Of a DNA stretch of 64,000 nucleotides, positions 1-11,617 are shown piece after piece. How positions within the stretch are numbered: position 1 is the first letter of the stretch; each line of letters opens with the position of its first letter. A program made the translations under genes and the position numbers. Under the pieces are notes generated by a model that made no database searches, was not told where the DNA came from, and was given only the letters and a program-made list of their open reading frames with translations. This stretch comes from Casuarina equisetifolia (Eukaryota; Streptophyta; Magnoliopsida; Fagales; Casuarinaceae): positions 25,069,745 to 25,133,744 of the forward strand of contig CM052357.1 in the NCBI GenBank assembly GCA_028551475.1. Reading direction: 5' to 3'.

Positions 1-780
1 ACGGTGAACAACAGGCCTCCAATCAAGGAGATCGCCCTCGCTGTTGCGCTTCTCGTCTTCGGTACTCTCGGCATCATTGTCGGCCTCCTCATGGCCTTCA
101 ACCATGTTGGAGGCGACCGTGCGCACGGTAACACTCTGATTCTGTTGTTTCTTTTTTTCTATATTATTCCTTCTATTGCTCTAGGCGATCGAGCGCGTCC
201 TGATCTGCGGGCTTTGAGTATGCTTTTGATGAAATAGGGATTTGGATTGTGGTTGCTCGCTTTAATTCTGCCTCGTTTGGCTGGTGTGAAATTAGTGAAA
301 ATGAAAATGATAGAAATAGAAAGGTGGAAAATTGACCGCACAATTTCCGGCTACAAGCCAGATAGTTTCAGAGGCACCTTCTTCGATGCCTTAGGTTATA
401 TGAGAAATTACTGAAAATTACATCGAACAAAAAGAAGGGAGAGAAAAACAAAATTGAGAGTTTTGCAGCAGAATTTTTCTGATTTCCTTTGCTGCAAAAC
501 ATATCCCAGTGCGAAGTTGCTTTGTGTGGAGGCTCATTGCATAGTTTTGTTCTCTTGGGCTGCTGAAAATGAATCAAACTAACAGAGAATTAGTAAGAAT
601 AGCGTTTCCGTTGTGGCTTTTGATTCTAAGACATATTGTTTCGGTGATGAATGATTAGGTCTCTTCTTCGCAATACTGGGTGCGATCTTGTTCATACCAG
701 GGTTTTACTATACGCGAATTGCATATTTTGCTTACAAGGGATACAAAGGCTTTTCTTTCTCCAACATCCCTGCTGTATAG
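1..780 (+). CDS. TMEM230/DUF872 family membrane protein, 3' part
   Basis: Partial gene; the 5' end lies before the window. Exon 1 (1-127) is open from base 1 and exon 2 is 659-780, ending in TAG. The intron 128-658 has GT..AG ends and is phase 1. The spliced peptide runs T-V-N-N-R-P-P-I-K-E-I, then a hydrophobic segment (ALAVALLVFGTLGIIVGLL), the motif GGDRAHGL across the splice, a second hydrophobic segment and the tail YKGYKGFSFSNIPAV. This order (two membrane helices, conserved GGDRAHG loop, short aromatic C-terminus) is the TMEM230/DUF872 pattern. The animal homologue is linked to vesicle trafficking; the plant role is not established. The family is clear, and only the missing N-terminus is uncertain. 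Confidence 0.85.
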
Positions 781-1014
781 TGCTTGATTTGCCGATGTTT
801 CATGCTGGCCTCCGTTCTGTACAGATCTTCCTAAAGTGTACTTCTTTGTTGATAATGTGGTGGAATTGTGTTTTGTCAAAGACTAGTTAGTGAACTTGTA
901 ACCGGTGAAATGGTATGGGTACGATTTATTTTTTGCAGTTGGGCTTCATTACCAATGAATCCGTTTTGAAGTATTTTAATAACCAATATATTTTATGTTC
1001 AAACATCTAGACCG

Positions 1015-1070
<56 letters not shown>

Positions 1071-3769
1071 TTTTTTTTTTCTGTCTGGGTTACTTTTCTA
1101 TTTAGGTAAAGAAGAAAGATTTTGTGTTTGAATAGCTGGAACGAAGACTTCGTTAGTTTGTGGTTTGTGTCCCCTTTGGGGAGTGATTTAGAGGAGTAGA
1201 ATTCTGTTTTTTCTCCATTGCCATACAGGATCCTTCAATGGATGCTTGCTTTCGTGAGTTATCTCTTATGGATTTGTTATCGTAGTACTCTTTTATTGGA
1301 GACGAACAGAAGGAGAATGTTTCTTTTTGGTAAGAGGGGTTTGCTGCGTGGGGTGGGTCTAGGGAGATCCTTCAGGTTGATGTTTACTTTTGTGGAGCAC
1401 CAATGGATTGCCATCATAGTACTGCTTTAGTTAGAGGCGAGAAGGGAGGGAATAGCTAGGGGCAGGTTTTGGCTCTTCCAAAAATGAAAGTTGTGTCGGT
1501 AACCAGCTCTTGCACGCGTTGGTTGGAAGCTGCATTTTGTGCCGAGTTTTGCTGTTAGTTTGGATGATGGCGGCGGACATCCGTCCTCGGCTATATTTGC
1601 TCTTGGTTGGTACTTTGCTTCTTGAGGATCCGCCTTGTTCGTAGTGCTTGAGTTTGTCACCAACCGGGCAAATTTCATGTCCCAGCTACCATATAGCCGA
1701 TGCATTTCCTGAGTGTAGTTGTGTTTATTAAGAAAATGATTCATTAGTGGTAGGCCTCGAATTGAATATAAAAGACGCTAGTTGTGAAAAAGAACATGGA
1801 AAATCAAATGATATGCTCAACTTTACTCGGTATGCATCGAATACAATAAGACATATGAATAGTAGAATCACAAGAATAAACCGAATAATTACCAACGTAT
1901 GAGTAGTTCAACCTAATAACCTTTTGGTACCTCCATGCATCTCATCCATGAGTAAATTGTTAGGAAGTCACTCTACTGAGCAAAATTTCATCAGTTTTCC
2001 ATTCTGCGCACAACAATACCCTAACCTTCCAAGACCCTAAAAGATTCGACACACCACGGTACTTACAATACAACCACTCTCATTAATTTGAGTGTAAACA
2101 CAACAAAACCTTATGCATGCTTCTACTTAGGATTCTTAAAAAATAAACCTCAATGACTCAATAAATATGCAAGAGTAATATTCATAAATAATACGACAGT
2201 TTTAATATACTTGAAAGAATACGAAAAAGTTAAAAAATTTCAGCACATTCAATTGATTTCAGAGAGTAATACCGTACGACATTTTAGCTTGAGAGAGGAA
2301 CCAAAACCCAGCTTTTATTCCTTTTGAAATGGCCGTTGAGCTTGAGAAAGGCTGCAAAAATTGTTAAAATAGGTGGATTGACGTGGCTCATATAGATCTA
2401 CGATGGACATGACTTCCAGCCTACGGTGGAAGGCTGATTTTCTCTTTGTATCATTGACGTCTAGGTATTTTCTTTCTTGAGACAAAAGGAGAGGGAAGAC
2501 TTCTTGCTGGTTTTTGCACAAAAGGGGTAGCGTATACACGCTGCCTCAGATTTGAGAAGAAAAAAAAAAAGCTTTTTGCCGAAAGCATACTTGGAAGTAG
2601 GAACTCATATGTTGCATAGGAGGAGTTTAGAGATAGGCTTTGATTACAAGTCAAATGCGTGGCCTCTCATGTACTTTTCCTTTTGTGTATAAGATAGGAA
2701 TATAGGCTTTTTTTTCGTTGTAGTCGAAAAACGGAGAAAATGCAGAACCTTCTCCTCCTTTTGTTTTTGTTCATCCTTTGTAAAGTTTTCATCTTTTAAC
2801 ACAAACAGTTACTGAAGTTTGAGAGGAACTATTGTTTAAAAATCCCCTACATTTGGGATAGGTCAAAATTGTACATGGAGGGTTTCAATTTCCCCCATAT
2901 CTGCTAAGATGATTGGTGTTGTGTAAAATGAGGGCTAGCTCGATTCTTCCTCTCTTCTTTAGGTTTTCTTCTCAAAACGCATAGCATCGTTTTAGGTTCT
3001 TTAACTCAAAACTTGCATTTTTCTACTTCAAACACGTGTATTCCCTGTGTTTTTCTTAGAAGCACTACATCTTCAACTCATGGTTCTTCCAATAGTTATG
3101 CCACAGACAATTAAATAAATCTACATCTTTAACTCTTGGTTTCTTGCATTAGTTTGAAACCAAATCAACGTTTTGCCATAAAATTCACTATTTTAGCTTC
3201 CTTGGCGGCTTCAAGATTCCTACAAAAGTCATTGCTCACAATATACATCATAATGTAGGTTGAGACATAGATTATCAAGTATACTATCAATCGTCATGCT
3301 TAAGATGATGGATGTTGGAGTTTTGCATAATAACATTTAGTCAACTATTATGCACTCACCTTCAAATTTTCCTTCTTATATTTTGGAGCATACTTGGCAT
3401 ATAGGTTAATAAATCAAATAGCCTTTTTATTTCTTCACAATCACTTGCCTTAACAATCATTAAAAAAATACAATATTTTGCTTCTATGGGATAAAGAAAC
3501 TTTGTAGACTTTGGATGTTTTATATATGGAGTTTTTACAATACTACTAACAGTCATTAAACGATAAAATTAAAGATTTATCCACATTTATTATAACTTAT
3601 AAGTCATTATTATTAGAAAAATCTAAAAATCTATAATCACAATGTTAACAATTTAAAAAATTTTAAAAAGAGAAATTAAAAAATAAAATAATAAACAATG
3701 CATTTGAAAACATAAATTATTAACATTCTTAAGAAAAATATGAGAACTAGATAAGTATTAACTTTCAAA
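781..3769. other. Intergenic, no gene recognised
   Basis: This stretch holds the 3' UTR of the TMEM230-like gene, probably the first few hundred bases, then AT-rich DNA. The open frames here, up to 105 codons on the minus strand at 1427-1744, have no recognisable domain or splice context and look like chance. Apart from the TTTC microsatellite near 1014-1080 I see no repeat or RNA gene. Confidence 0.6.
1014..1080. repeat. (TTTC)n microsatellite followed by poly-T
   Basis: About fourteen tandem TTTC units run without interruption and end in a run of more than ten T. It lies downstream of the TMEM230-like stop codon and is likely length-polymorphic. Confidence 0.95.
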
Positions 3770-4309
3770 GACTTGGTGATGCTTACTAATGCAATGACGT
3801 AATGGCCATTCTAGAATTGGTGGTCAACATGAAATAATTAAACTATTTGGATAATCACCACGTGACATTGTCAAAAAGAGTCACGACGAATAACATTATA
3901 CAACCAACACACAAATAATAATGTTGTCAAGCTTTAGAATTTTATTGTAACAAATCAAATCTATATGTACGGAAATAAATTTATTGCTTAGTGCTTTTTA
4001 AAACCTTTTTTTTTTATCTTAATAAGTGTCGGGTGGAAAGTACCTAAATTTTCATTTACAAATTATATATGAGAAGAGAACTTAATATTAGCAAAAGGGA
4101 AAAGCTTTTTAAAATTAAGCCTGAATCCACCAAAACTTTCAATGACAGTCTTGAGATTGATTCTAATATTATAATGGTTGTCCCACATTACAGCACACCC
4201 ACCTCGAGGCTTGTGGTAGCTCTAACCTGAGATGGTAAAACCTAACTTTCAAAGTGACATCCAATAACATCCTCTTACCAATGAATCGTACCCTTTTGGA
4301 GAGTAGTGC
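3770..4309 (+). promoter_or_regulatory. Orphan promoter of WAT1-like copy A
   Basis: It aligns base for base, with scattered differences, to 16290-16832, the region just upstream of gene B. It keeps the same CACGTG (G-box) within ACCACGTGACATTG. It is cut off at AGTGC (4305-4309) by a Copia LTR, so it is separated by 4.6 kb of transposon from the rest of copy A. Confidence 0.75.
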
Positions 4310-4531
4310 TGTTAAAGTAAGCTAAAAACAAGTGATGAGAACTCTAAGCTATGAAAGGTTACCCTCAAGCTGCTAGCATTTCACTCGTATATTAGTTACA
4401 AAAGAATGATTTACAAATTGTGTATATCAAAGTAAAAGAGACTAATGGGCCCGTCAGTTATCAGCGGCTGTGTTAAGGAAGGTAAGAAAATAAAAGAAAC
4501 AAAAGGCCATAACACACTATATATTTCTGCA
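4310..4531 (-). mobile_element. 3' LTR of antisense Copia element 1
   Basis: The 222-bp segment begins TGTTAAAG and ends TTTCTGCA, so it has TG..CA ends. It is bordered on its right by CTCCCCCTCAAGCT, the reverse complement of a polypurine tract (AGCTTGAGGGGGAG). A PPT next to TG is what is expected for a minus-strand element with its 3' LTR on the left. It sits exactly where the homology to gene B's 5' flank stops. Confidence 0.7.
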
Positions 4532-7085
4532 CTCCCCCTCAAGCTGAAGATATGTAAAAATCAAATACTCCAAGCTTGAACAAAAGATAATGATGTTAGG
4601 GACTACATAGTGCCTTAGTAATTACATCTGTAGGTTGCTCCCTTGTGTTGACGTAGCAAGTCCACATAATTCCTCTTTGGATCTTTTCTCGAACAAAGTG
4701 ACAATCTATTTTGATATGCTTTGTTCTCTAATGAAATATAGGGTTAGCCGCAATGAGTCCAATTGCTTCACTATTACAAAAAAGTGGAACCAGACGAGGT
4801 ATGGTCACACCAAGGTCCAAGAAGAGTCTCAATAGCCAAATTATCTCATAAATAGTGTACCCTATGGCTCTATACTCGGATTTAGCTGAAGAACGTGACA
4901 CAACGTGTTACTTCTTGGCTAACCATGATACAAGAAAGTCTCCTAACTTAACGCAGTATTCCATAATACACTTCCAGGACATAGGGCAAGTAGCATAATC
5001 TGAATCATAGTGGGCAATAAGTTCCAACTTGGATGAAGAAGAGAGAAATATTCCAAGGCCGGGGGTTCCCTTAATATATTTCAATAATCTTATAGTAGCA
5101 TCTATGTGTGATTGTTTCGGTTTGTGAGTAAATTGGCTAAGGTGCTGGACGACAAAGGAGATGTCAGGTCTAGTGTGAGTCAAATGCAAAAGTCTCCTTA
5201 TCATCCTTTGATAAGAGTTATAATCCCTCAAAATGGGATCATCTCATTTGTCAATGTCTCCCTCATAATACTCTGGGGTGGTGAGTTTTATATTCTACTT
5301 CAAAGGGGTAATTACTAGCTTAGACCTTCCAAGTCCAGCCTCTAAGACTAACTCCAAAGCATACTTGTGCTAACTAAGGAATATCCCCTTTGGTGATCGA
5401 ACTATCTCTATCCCAAGGAAATACTTATAATCCCCAAGATCTTCATATGAAAAACTGAATGCAGATATTTCTTAAACTTTAGCAATGTTATCCCCAGTCA
5501 CTGATACATCACCAACATAGAACAAAAGAATAATAAATGAACCTCTAAATCATCTAATGAATCATGCATAATCATGTAGGGATTGCCGAAAACCCTCAAC
5601 AAGTATCGCCTCTATGAACTTGGCATACCGTTGCCTTGATGCTTATTTTAAACCATATAATGACTTTCTCAAACGGCATACAAAACACTCTACCTGAGGA
5701 GGAAAACTTGGTGGAAGCTGTATGTAGACTTCTTCCATCAAGTCTTTGTGCAAGAATGCATTATGCACATTAAGCTGATGAAGGCACTAGTTCTTCATTG
5801 ATGCTATGCTCATGATTGATCTCACTATCACAGACTTGATTACTAGTGAGAAGGTTTCATCATAATCAATGTCTTTTCATTGTGTATATCCTTTAGCCAC
5901 TAAGTGAGCCTTGTACCACTTTATTGTCCCATCTGCTATGTACTTAACCTTGTACACCCACTTACACCCAATGGCTCGACGTCTAAGTGGAAGTGTTACA
6001 ACATCCCACTTACGGTTATCCTCAAGAGTTGCTAATTCTCTATCAATAGCATCTACCCAATGGTTGTTTTTTAAATGCTTGATGGTATGTTTCAAGTTCA
6101 ATGATGGAAGAGATTGAGGCAACAAATTTCTTATAGTGAGGATAAAAATGATCAAGAAAGATGTAGTTAGGTATTGGGTATTTAATATTCGACCCTATGG
6201 AAGTGGTCGAACATATGTAATCAGTAATCCAAATGGGAGGACGTGTGGGCTGTCACGACCACTGAACAACTAGAGGTGAGGGTTTCGAGAGAGTGTTTGA
6301 ATGTGGCTTAAAAGGAGGATTAGTATGGTGAGAATTTGTACCTGATGTGTTCAGAGAGGGGGCTGAAGTTGTTTCCTCAGGTGGTGTGTCTAGCATGCTT
6401 AGAGAGGGCTCTAGTGAAACAAGGGGCGGATTGCACAACTGCATAGCATCCTGAACTGGGATCATATGATTTGAGGGCGGATCATGAGGAGGATGTGAGG
6501 TCTTATTCGGAGCAAAGGGAAACTCATATTCATAAAAAACAACATCTCGACTTATTAAAAAAGTTTCACTATTTGGGTCATAGACTTTGTACCTTTTCTG
6601 AAGTGATGGATACCTAAAAAAAATGCATGGAATGGACCTAGGAGATAATTTGTCTTTAGGCCGTAAGTCAAATGCATAACATCGATAACAGTGAAAAACT
6701 CGTAAATGGTCCAATGAGGGAGTTTTCCCATGTAGTATCTCAAAAGAGGATCAATTCCTAAGTGTAGCACTTGGCAATCGATTAATGATGTGAATGAATA
6801 TGCATTCCCCCAAAAAACATGCAGGAATATGAGCCTAGAACATAAGGCTCATACAACATCTAGCAAATGGCGGTGTTTGTGTTCCACTACTCCATTCTAC
6901 TAGGGAGTGTAAACATAAGAGTTCTCGTGGTATATCCCATGAGATGCCAAGAAAGAAAAGCATGCAGTCGAAAAAAATTCAGTGCCATTATCTGAGTGAA
7001 TGCGCTTGACAAGGGCACCATGTTGGTTTTGAACCATGAAAAGACCACTATAGATCATATTCATGGACTTAGCATTTAACCCCAT
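4532..7085 (-). mobile_element. Copia element 1 pol remnant (IN-RT-RNase H)
   Basis: Read on the minus strand, the order is Copia: an integrase core fragment (7085-6900, ...HSDNGTEF...), integrase C-terminal region (6714-6253, SPRSIPCIFF and SRDVVFYEYEFPF), reverse transcriptase start (6155-5877, AIGCKWVYKVKY...LVAKGYTQ) and RT/RNase H (5231-4908, THTRPDISFVVQHLSQF, LLKYIKGTPGLG). Degraded RNase H continues to about 4600. The frame is broken many times by stops and shifts, so the element is dead. Its gag and 5' LTR are missing; at about 7086-7110 the sequence switches to another element. Confidence 0.85.
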
Positions 7086-7337
7086 TACTTTAGCTTCATT
7101 TTTTTACCATTCATTAGTTTCGGGTAATGTAATACCCTTTCTAATTACTTGCCAAGCTTCTGGATCTTGGCCTATTATAAAGACTTGCATTAATTGTCTC
7201 CATGCCTAAAGTTAATGCCATTAAACAAGGGAGGTTTATTAAACCCTGTAACAGCTAACCCTTTTTCAAAAGCCATAATGTGGATCTACTTTAGGATGTT
7301 AGTCCTTTTAATTAGAGAACCTGGCTCCGATACCAAT
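7086..7337 (-). mobile_element. Copia element 2: gag start and PBS
   Basis: On the minus strand, 7320-7335 reads TGGTATCGGAGCCAGG. It differs by one base from the initiator-Met tRNA primer-binding site (TGGTATCAGAGC) common to plant Copia elements. It starts 2 nt past the LTR end. Further along the minus strand a decayed gag start is visible (FNKPPLFNGINF-like). It is fused to the pol of another element at about 7086-7110. Confidence 0.7.
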
Positions 7338-8935
7338 TGTTGGGTTTTATGGCTTAACAAGAAGGGGGGGTTGAATTGTTCTTGTACTGAAATATTTTTC
7401 TCAAAAAATTTAATCAATTACTTTAGCAATTTATATGATAATATACAATCAAACAAAAATATTTAATCAAATAGAAAGTAAAAGAATCAATACCTAATTT
7501 ACCACAGTGGTTCGACACTTTATCTTAGAGTCCTATGTCCACCCTCTTATCCTTCAATTCAACCGATTGAAGTCACCTTTACTTAACCTGATTAGGAGAA
7601 TACGTTCTCCCTAATCCAAATAATTCCTTCTCAAAGGAATTATCGAGTTTGAATACAAACAATGATCAAAAGATCATATACAATAGCAAATCTCTAAATA
7701 ATATGTTAGTTTATGGAATATTGTTGATCAAAGGAGCTATTCAAACAAATATATCAAGATACAAAGCTCCTATCACGAAATCCCCAATTTGGAGAAATTA
7801 GGGTTTCAGATTTTCCTGAAGATTTATGTGCAGAAAATGTTTATAAGTGAAATCAGCATATAAATAATATTATACAAACTATGATTGAGGATATAATCAA
7901 ATATTAAATCGTATAGTCGAATATCACCGAATGCTTATAAACCACCAAATGATGAACAATCTTGAATTAGATGGTAAGCAAGCTTAGTAGATTATCTTCA
8001 CAAAGAGAATGCTTCAAATAGATGTAAATCATCAAGAGAAAACTTTCACGTACACATCTTTTTTAGATAAAAGCATATCTAGGGTTTTCTTTTTGAATCA
8101 AACTTGAACAATAGCCCTCTTCCCATTAGGAATAGTAGGTTATCCATCAAATCAACCTCATTTCAACCCTTTGATTTGAAATCCGACCGTTCTAATAGCC
8201 TGTCTCCTCCAGATTCATCCCATAGGAGTTTCGGCACTTAAGAGAAGTAAAGGCAATGTCGGGGAGGAATGAAGTGGCTAGGGCATAACCCATTGAAGAA
8301 TAAGCGTTTCTTATGTGCCCTTAAGTGAGACAACGTCGTAGCCAGCAAGCGTATCAAGGAAGCCTCTAATGTGATCAAGACGACACTATAATAAAAGCCT
8401 CTGATTACGATCAAGACGACACCGTAACAAGAACGGGATCAAGTAGGCTGACGTGAACTTGGGCTGCACCTATATTCTCATAGTCCAGCAGCAAAAGTCC
8501 AGTACAGTGATAATATATTCAACATGTATATCTAGTCCAATATCAACACGGTCCAATATCAATACATTTATAATGTATTGCGTATATTGAATTTAAGCTA
8601 ATATATTGTTCCTACAATTTTACCAAACCAAGTATCATATTCCTTAAAATAAAATATATTCAAGTATATTTTATATTTCTTGAAGAATTGTTTAAATAAT
8701 CAATATATTCAATTAATCAACATTTATTTGAATATATGTCGCAAAGACTTTAAGCATATATTTTATGAGAAAATATAGAAACCCGATTACTTTATAATAT
8801 CATTAATAGATATTATAATTTGTATACCTTTTACTTCCTATAGTTTTTCTTTTTGCACATTTAGAAAAACATAATTTGAAAATTGATATTTACTAGAAAA
8901 TATTTTCAGTCACAACAAAACCCTATTTTCCAACA
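7338..8935 (-). mobile_element. Long LTR (about 1.6 kb) of Copia element 2
   Basis: It starts TGTTGGGTTTTATGG next to the PBS and ends TTTTCCAACA at 8935, where homology to intron 1 of gene B resumes (TCGTCTTCATCTGCATG, compare 17134). The start, end and PBS placement define a 1598-bp 5' LTR of a minus-strand element. It does not resemble the 222-bp LTR at 4310, so two different elements meet here. Inside is a 35-bp imperfect tandem duplication (8362-8430, GATCAAGACGACAC in each copy). Confidence 0.7.
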
Positions 8936-9183
8936 TCGTCTTCATCTGCATGTATAGTAGTTTTCTACCACTAATTTTTCAGTACGATGACTAGATACTC
9001 TGTTTTGGGTCAAGGCTCATGATATGTGAATTAACCATTGAATGTATTCTATGGCATGAAACAGAGAAATTTGATAAGCACGAGCCTGAGTCAAACGAAT
9101 GAACTTTATCCAACCTTTGCTTAGGTGAATTTAGGCTATCTATATTGTTTACCTTGTGTGGTTTCTAAGGTTAATAAGGCTTA

Positions 9184-9900
9184 TGTTGGCTCATTGTATG
9201 AATTTTTGTAGTGTGGGCTTATATTAATGATGCATAAATTAATATTTCTTATCGTGGTAGTGCAATGTGACTTTGTTGGTTCATTTTAATTCTAATCACA
9301 TTCTACACATATTACCTTTATTGCATATGTGGTAACAGTTAATGTGGGCCTTCGTCCATCTTATAGACTTTAATGAGTGAGACTATCTGTATAAACACAT
9401 TTATAGGTTGGGTCCCCCTTTAGCTTTCCATTTATGTACACTAAATTTTGCTATAGGAAGAATTATGGAGACAATGATGACAATCATTTTGTTGTGCATT
9501 TAGATGTGCAAAATGTTCCTTAAGGCATTTTGCCACATTAACTCTTTAAGGCTCTCTCTTACATAAAACACAAAGTCACCCACTTCACACAAGTGTAGAA
9601 ATACACAACCACGATACTTGACTTTATGATTATTGTACACGTTGAGAGAGAGCCTTCTTTGCACAATCTCGTTCATGCCATCTTCCACCGTTTAAGTAGT
9701 GATTTTCCAACTACCTCATCGAGCTAGTTAAAGAAAAGAATAAAGGGAAAGATTTAGTTTGAATTGGAACTTGAAAAGTATGGACAAATACAGTGTGTTT
9801 TTAAAACTTATTTCAAGTTCCACACAAAACCCATGATTTTTTTCTATAATTGATGTTTAGATCCTGTTAAAAGCCTCACTTAAGGCCACATTTTCTAATA
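9184..9900. mobile_element. 717-bp insertion in intron 1 of copy A with 5-bp TSD
   Basis: Gene B intron 1 reads GGTTAATCAGGATTATACAGG with no gap. Copy A has GCTTA (9179-9183), 717 bp, then GCTTA (9901-9905) and the same continuation TACAGGAACCC. A perfect 5-bp repeat and a TGTTGG start suggest an LTR-type insertion, perhaps a solo LTR. The right end reads CTAATA rather than CA, so it is eroded or of another type. I recognise no coding domain in it. Confidence 0.6.
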
Positions 9901-10935
9901 GCTTATACAGGAACCCTTAATGGGAAAGAAGGGTTGAGAGAATGGGAGAGATTAGAGAAGGTTTAACCTACTATTGTTTTTTTACTTGAAAATATGACTT
10001 AGGCTTTATCCATATCCTAATTTTGAACACTGAGTTATCCTTAACGAGGAACAAAAAGCCACATTTCCTTCAAGATTTTAGGCTATGCATTTCTGCTAGG
10101 GACTTCTGCAGTTAAGTGTAAAGCTTTTTATTGTTGTGGAAATTAAACAAGTCCGGACACATATTATTTATCATTTGGGCTAAGAGGCTGTTGTTAAGCC
10201 CAAGTGAGCTAGCTTCGAGCTGAAAGACAACCATTTTCCATTTCCAGGAAATGCCGATGTGATTTTGCACTTGATAGCTTAATCTTGTCTTAGTTTCAAC
10301 AAATATCTTTAACTTATAATACACAATGTTTTGTAGGATTACTCTTTGTCAAATGTTGTTGACAGTGTCCCTACAATTTGTAGTCTCGACTTACGAAAGC
10401 GTTGATTGAACTTGGTCCCCTCCATAGTGTTTATAATTGCTCTACTGCTTCGACAAGAAAGTCTCAAATGTTGGACGATTAACGGACAGGCCAAGATATG
10501 GGGTTTAGTCGTCTCAACTGTCAAAGCATTGATCTTAGTGTTGTGGAAGGGCCCAGCTTTGGTAACCTCTACGCTGTTGAACATTCAAGCAACAAGTGAT
10601 GTGGTCTCTGGGGGCATCATGGTCATTGTTAGCATTCTTGCTACATGCTTTTGGAATATTTTGGTGGTAAAAAGATTTCTACAACTTGGTGCAGCCTAAT
10701 ATTATCATCCACAATATCCTATTCTTATATTGAGCTGAACACTTGTTATTCGTTGACGAGGTTATGTAATCTTTGTAGGGTCATGTCACTCAGTTTTACC
10801 CAGCAGAACTGTCCTTAACCACAATGATGAGCTTCTTTGGCACACTCCAATCCACCTCAGTCTCCCTATTTCTGGTGTCATGGTCATCCTAGGAACTAAA
10901 GTGGGAAGGAGGGCTTGTTTTGGTTGCCATCTTAT

Positions 10936-11617
10936 TGTTGGGTTGGTCCAGGCCATATTTGGGACTTAATATTGAGTCCAATTAGGGTAATGTGGCCCTA
11001 AGGTTTAAAAAGAAAAATATAGGTTTTTTTCTTTAGAGAAAAGGTGAGTGGTCGTCAAAAGAGAAAAAAGAGAAAGAAAAGAAAAAAGCAAAATTTCGTA
11101 GGAATTAGAGGCCCTGCACATCAGTTGATCAAATGTCTGATCAAGGTCAATCCGTGATCGATTGAGATAATTTTTTATCAACAGATTTGGGATTGGGTGT
11201 TCTTCATTGTGAATGGTTAGATCGTCATTTGGAACTTTTGAAGACAGCAGATCTATGTTGAAAATCTAGGTGATATTTCTCCAACTTTTCTTGGTTAAGT
11301 TGTTGTTTACAACTTGTTCTTCACTATTTATTGGTGATTCTATTATTGTTGAATCAGTAAATCTTTGTCTATTGCTATTGTTAAGGACTTGATTGGGTTG
11401 TAAGCTAACGATTTATATAGTAGAGATTTGGGTAGACTCTGTGATCGATCTCGTGGTTTTTATCCTTCACATTGGAAGAGTTTTTCATGTAGAAATTCTT
11501 TTGTGTTGATTGTGATTTGCTTATTTTACTTGTAATTCAAATACATCGTTGGTATTTTTAGTATTTCCTCATAGGTTCAATCAAAGTGAGAAACGTTATA
11601 CGTCGTTTTTCTCATCA
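10936..11617. mobile_element. Solo LTR inside exon 4 of copy A
   Basis: The 682-bp segment begins TGTTGGGTTGG and ends CTCATCA, flanked by CTTAT (10931-10935) and CTTAC (11618-11622). Gene B has CCATCTTACTTGGG uninterrupted at the same place. TG..CA ends, a near-perfect 5-bp target duplication and no internal coding sequence make this a solo LTR left by recombination between the two LTRs of one element. Confidence 0.85.

Noticed and set aside
1277..1458. Possible 44-bp imperfect repeat (ATCGTAGTACT and ATCATAGTACT blocks)
   Set aside because: Similarity is too weak by eye to separate from chance without an alignment score.
1427..1744. 105-codon minus-strand frame
   Set aside because: No domain, no splice context and no hydrophobic or compositional signature; consistent with chance.
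10406..10699. Open frame of 97 codons in WAT1-like copy A exon 3
   Set aside because: It is only the undamaged part of a pseudogene exon; the start codon is internal and exon 1 is gone.
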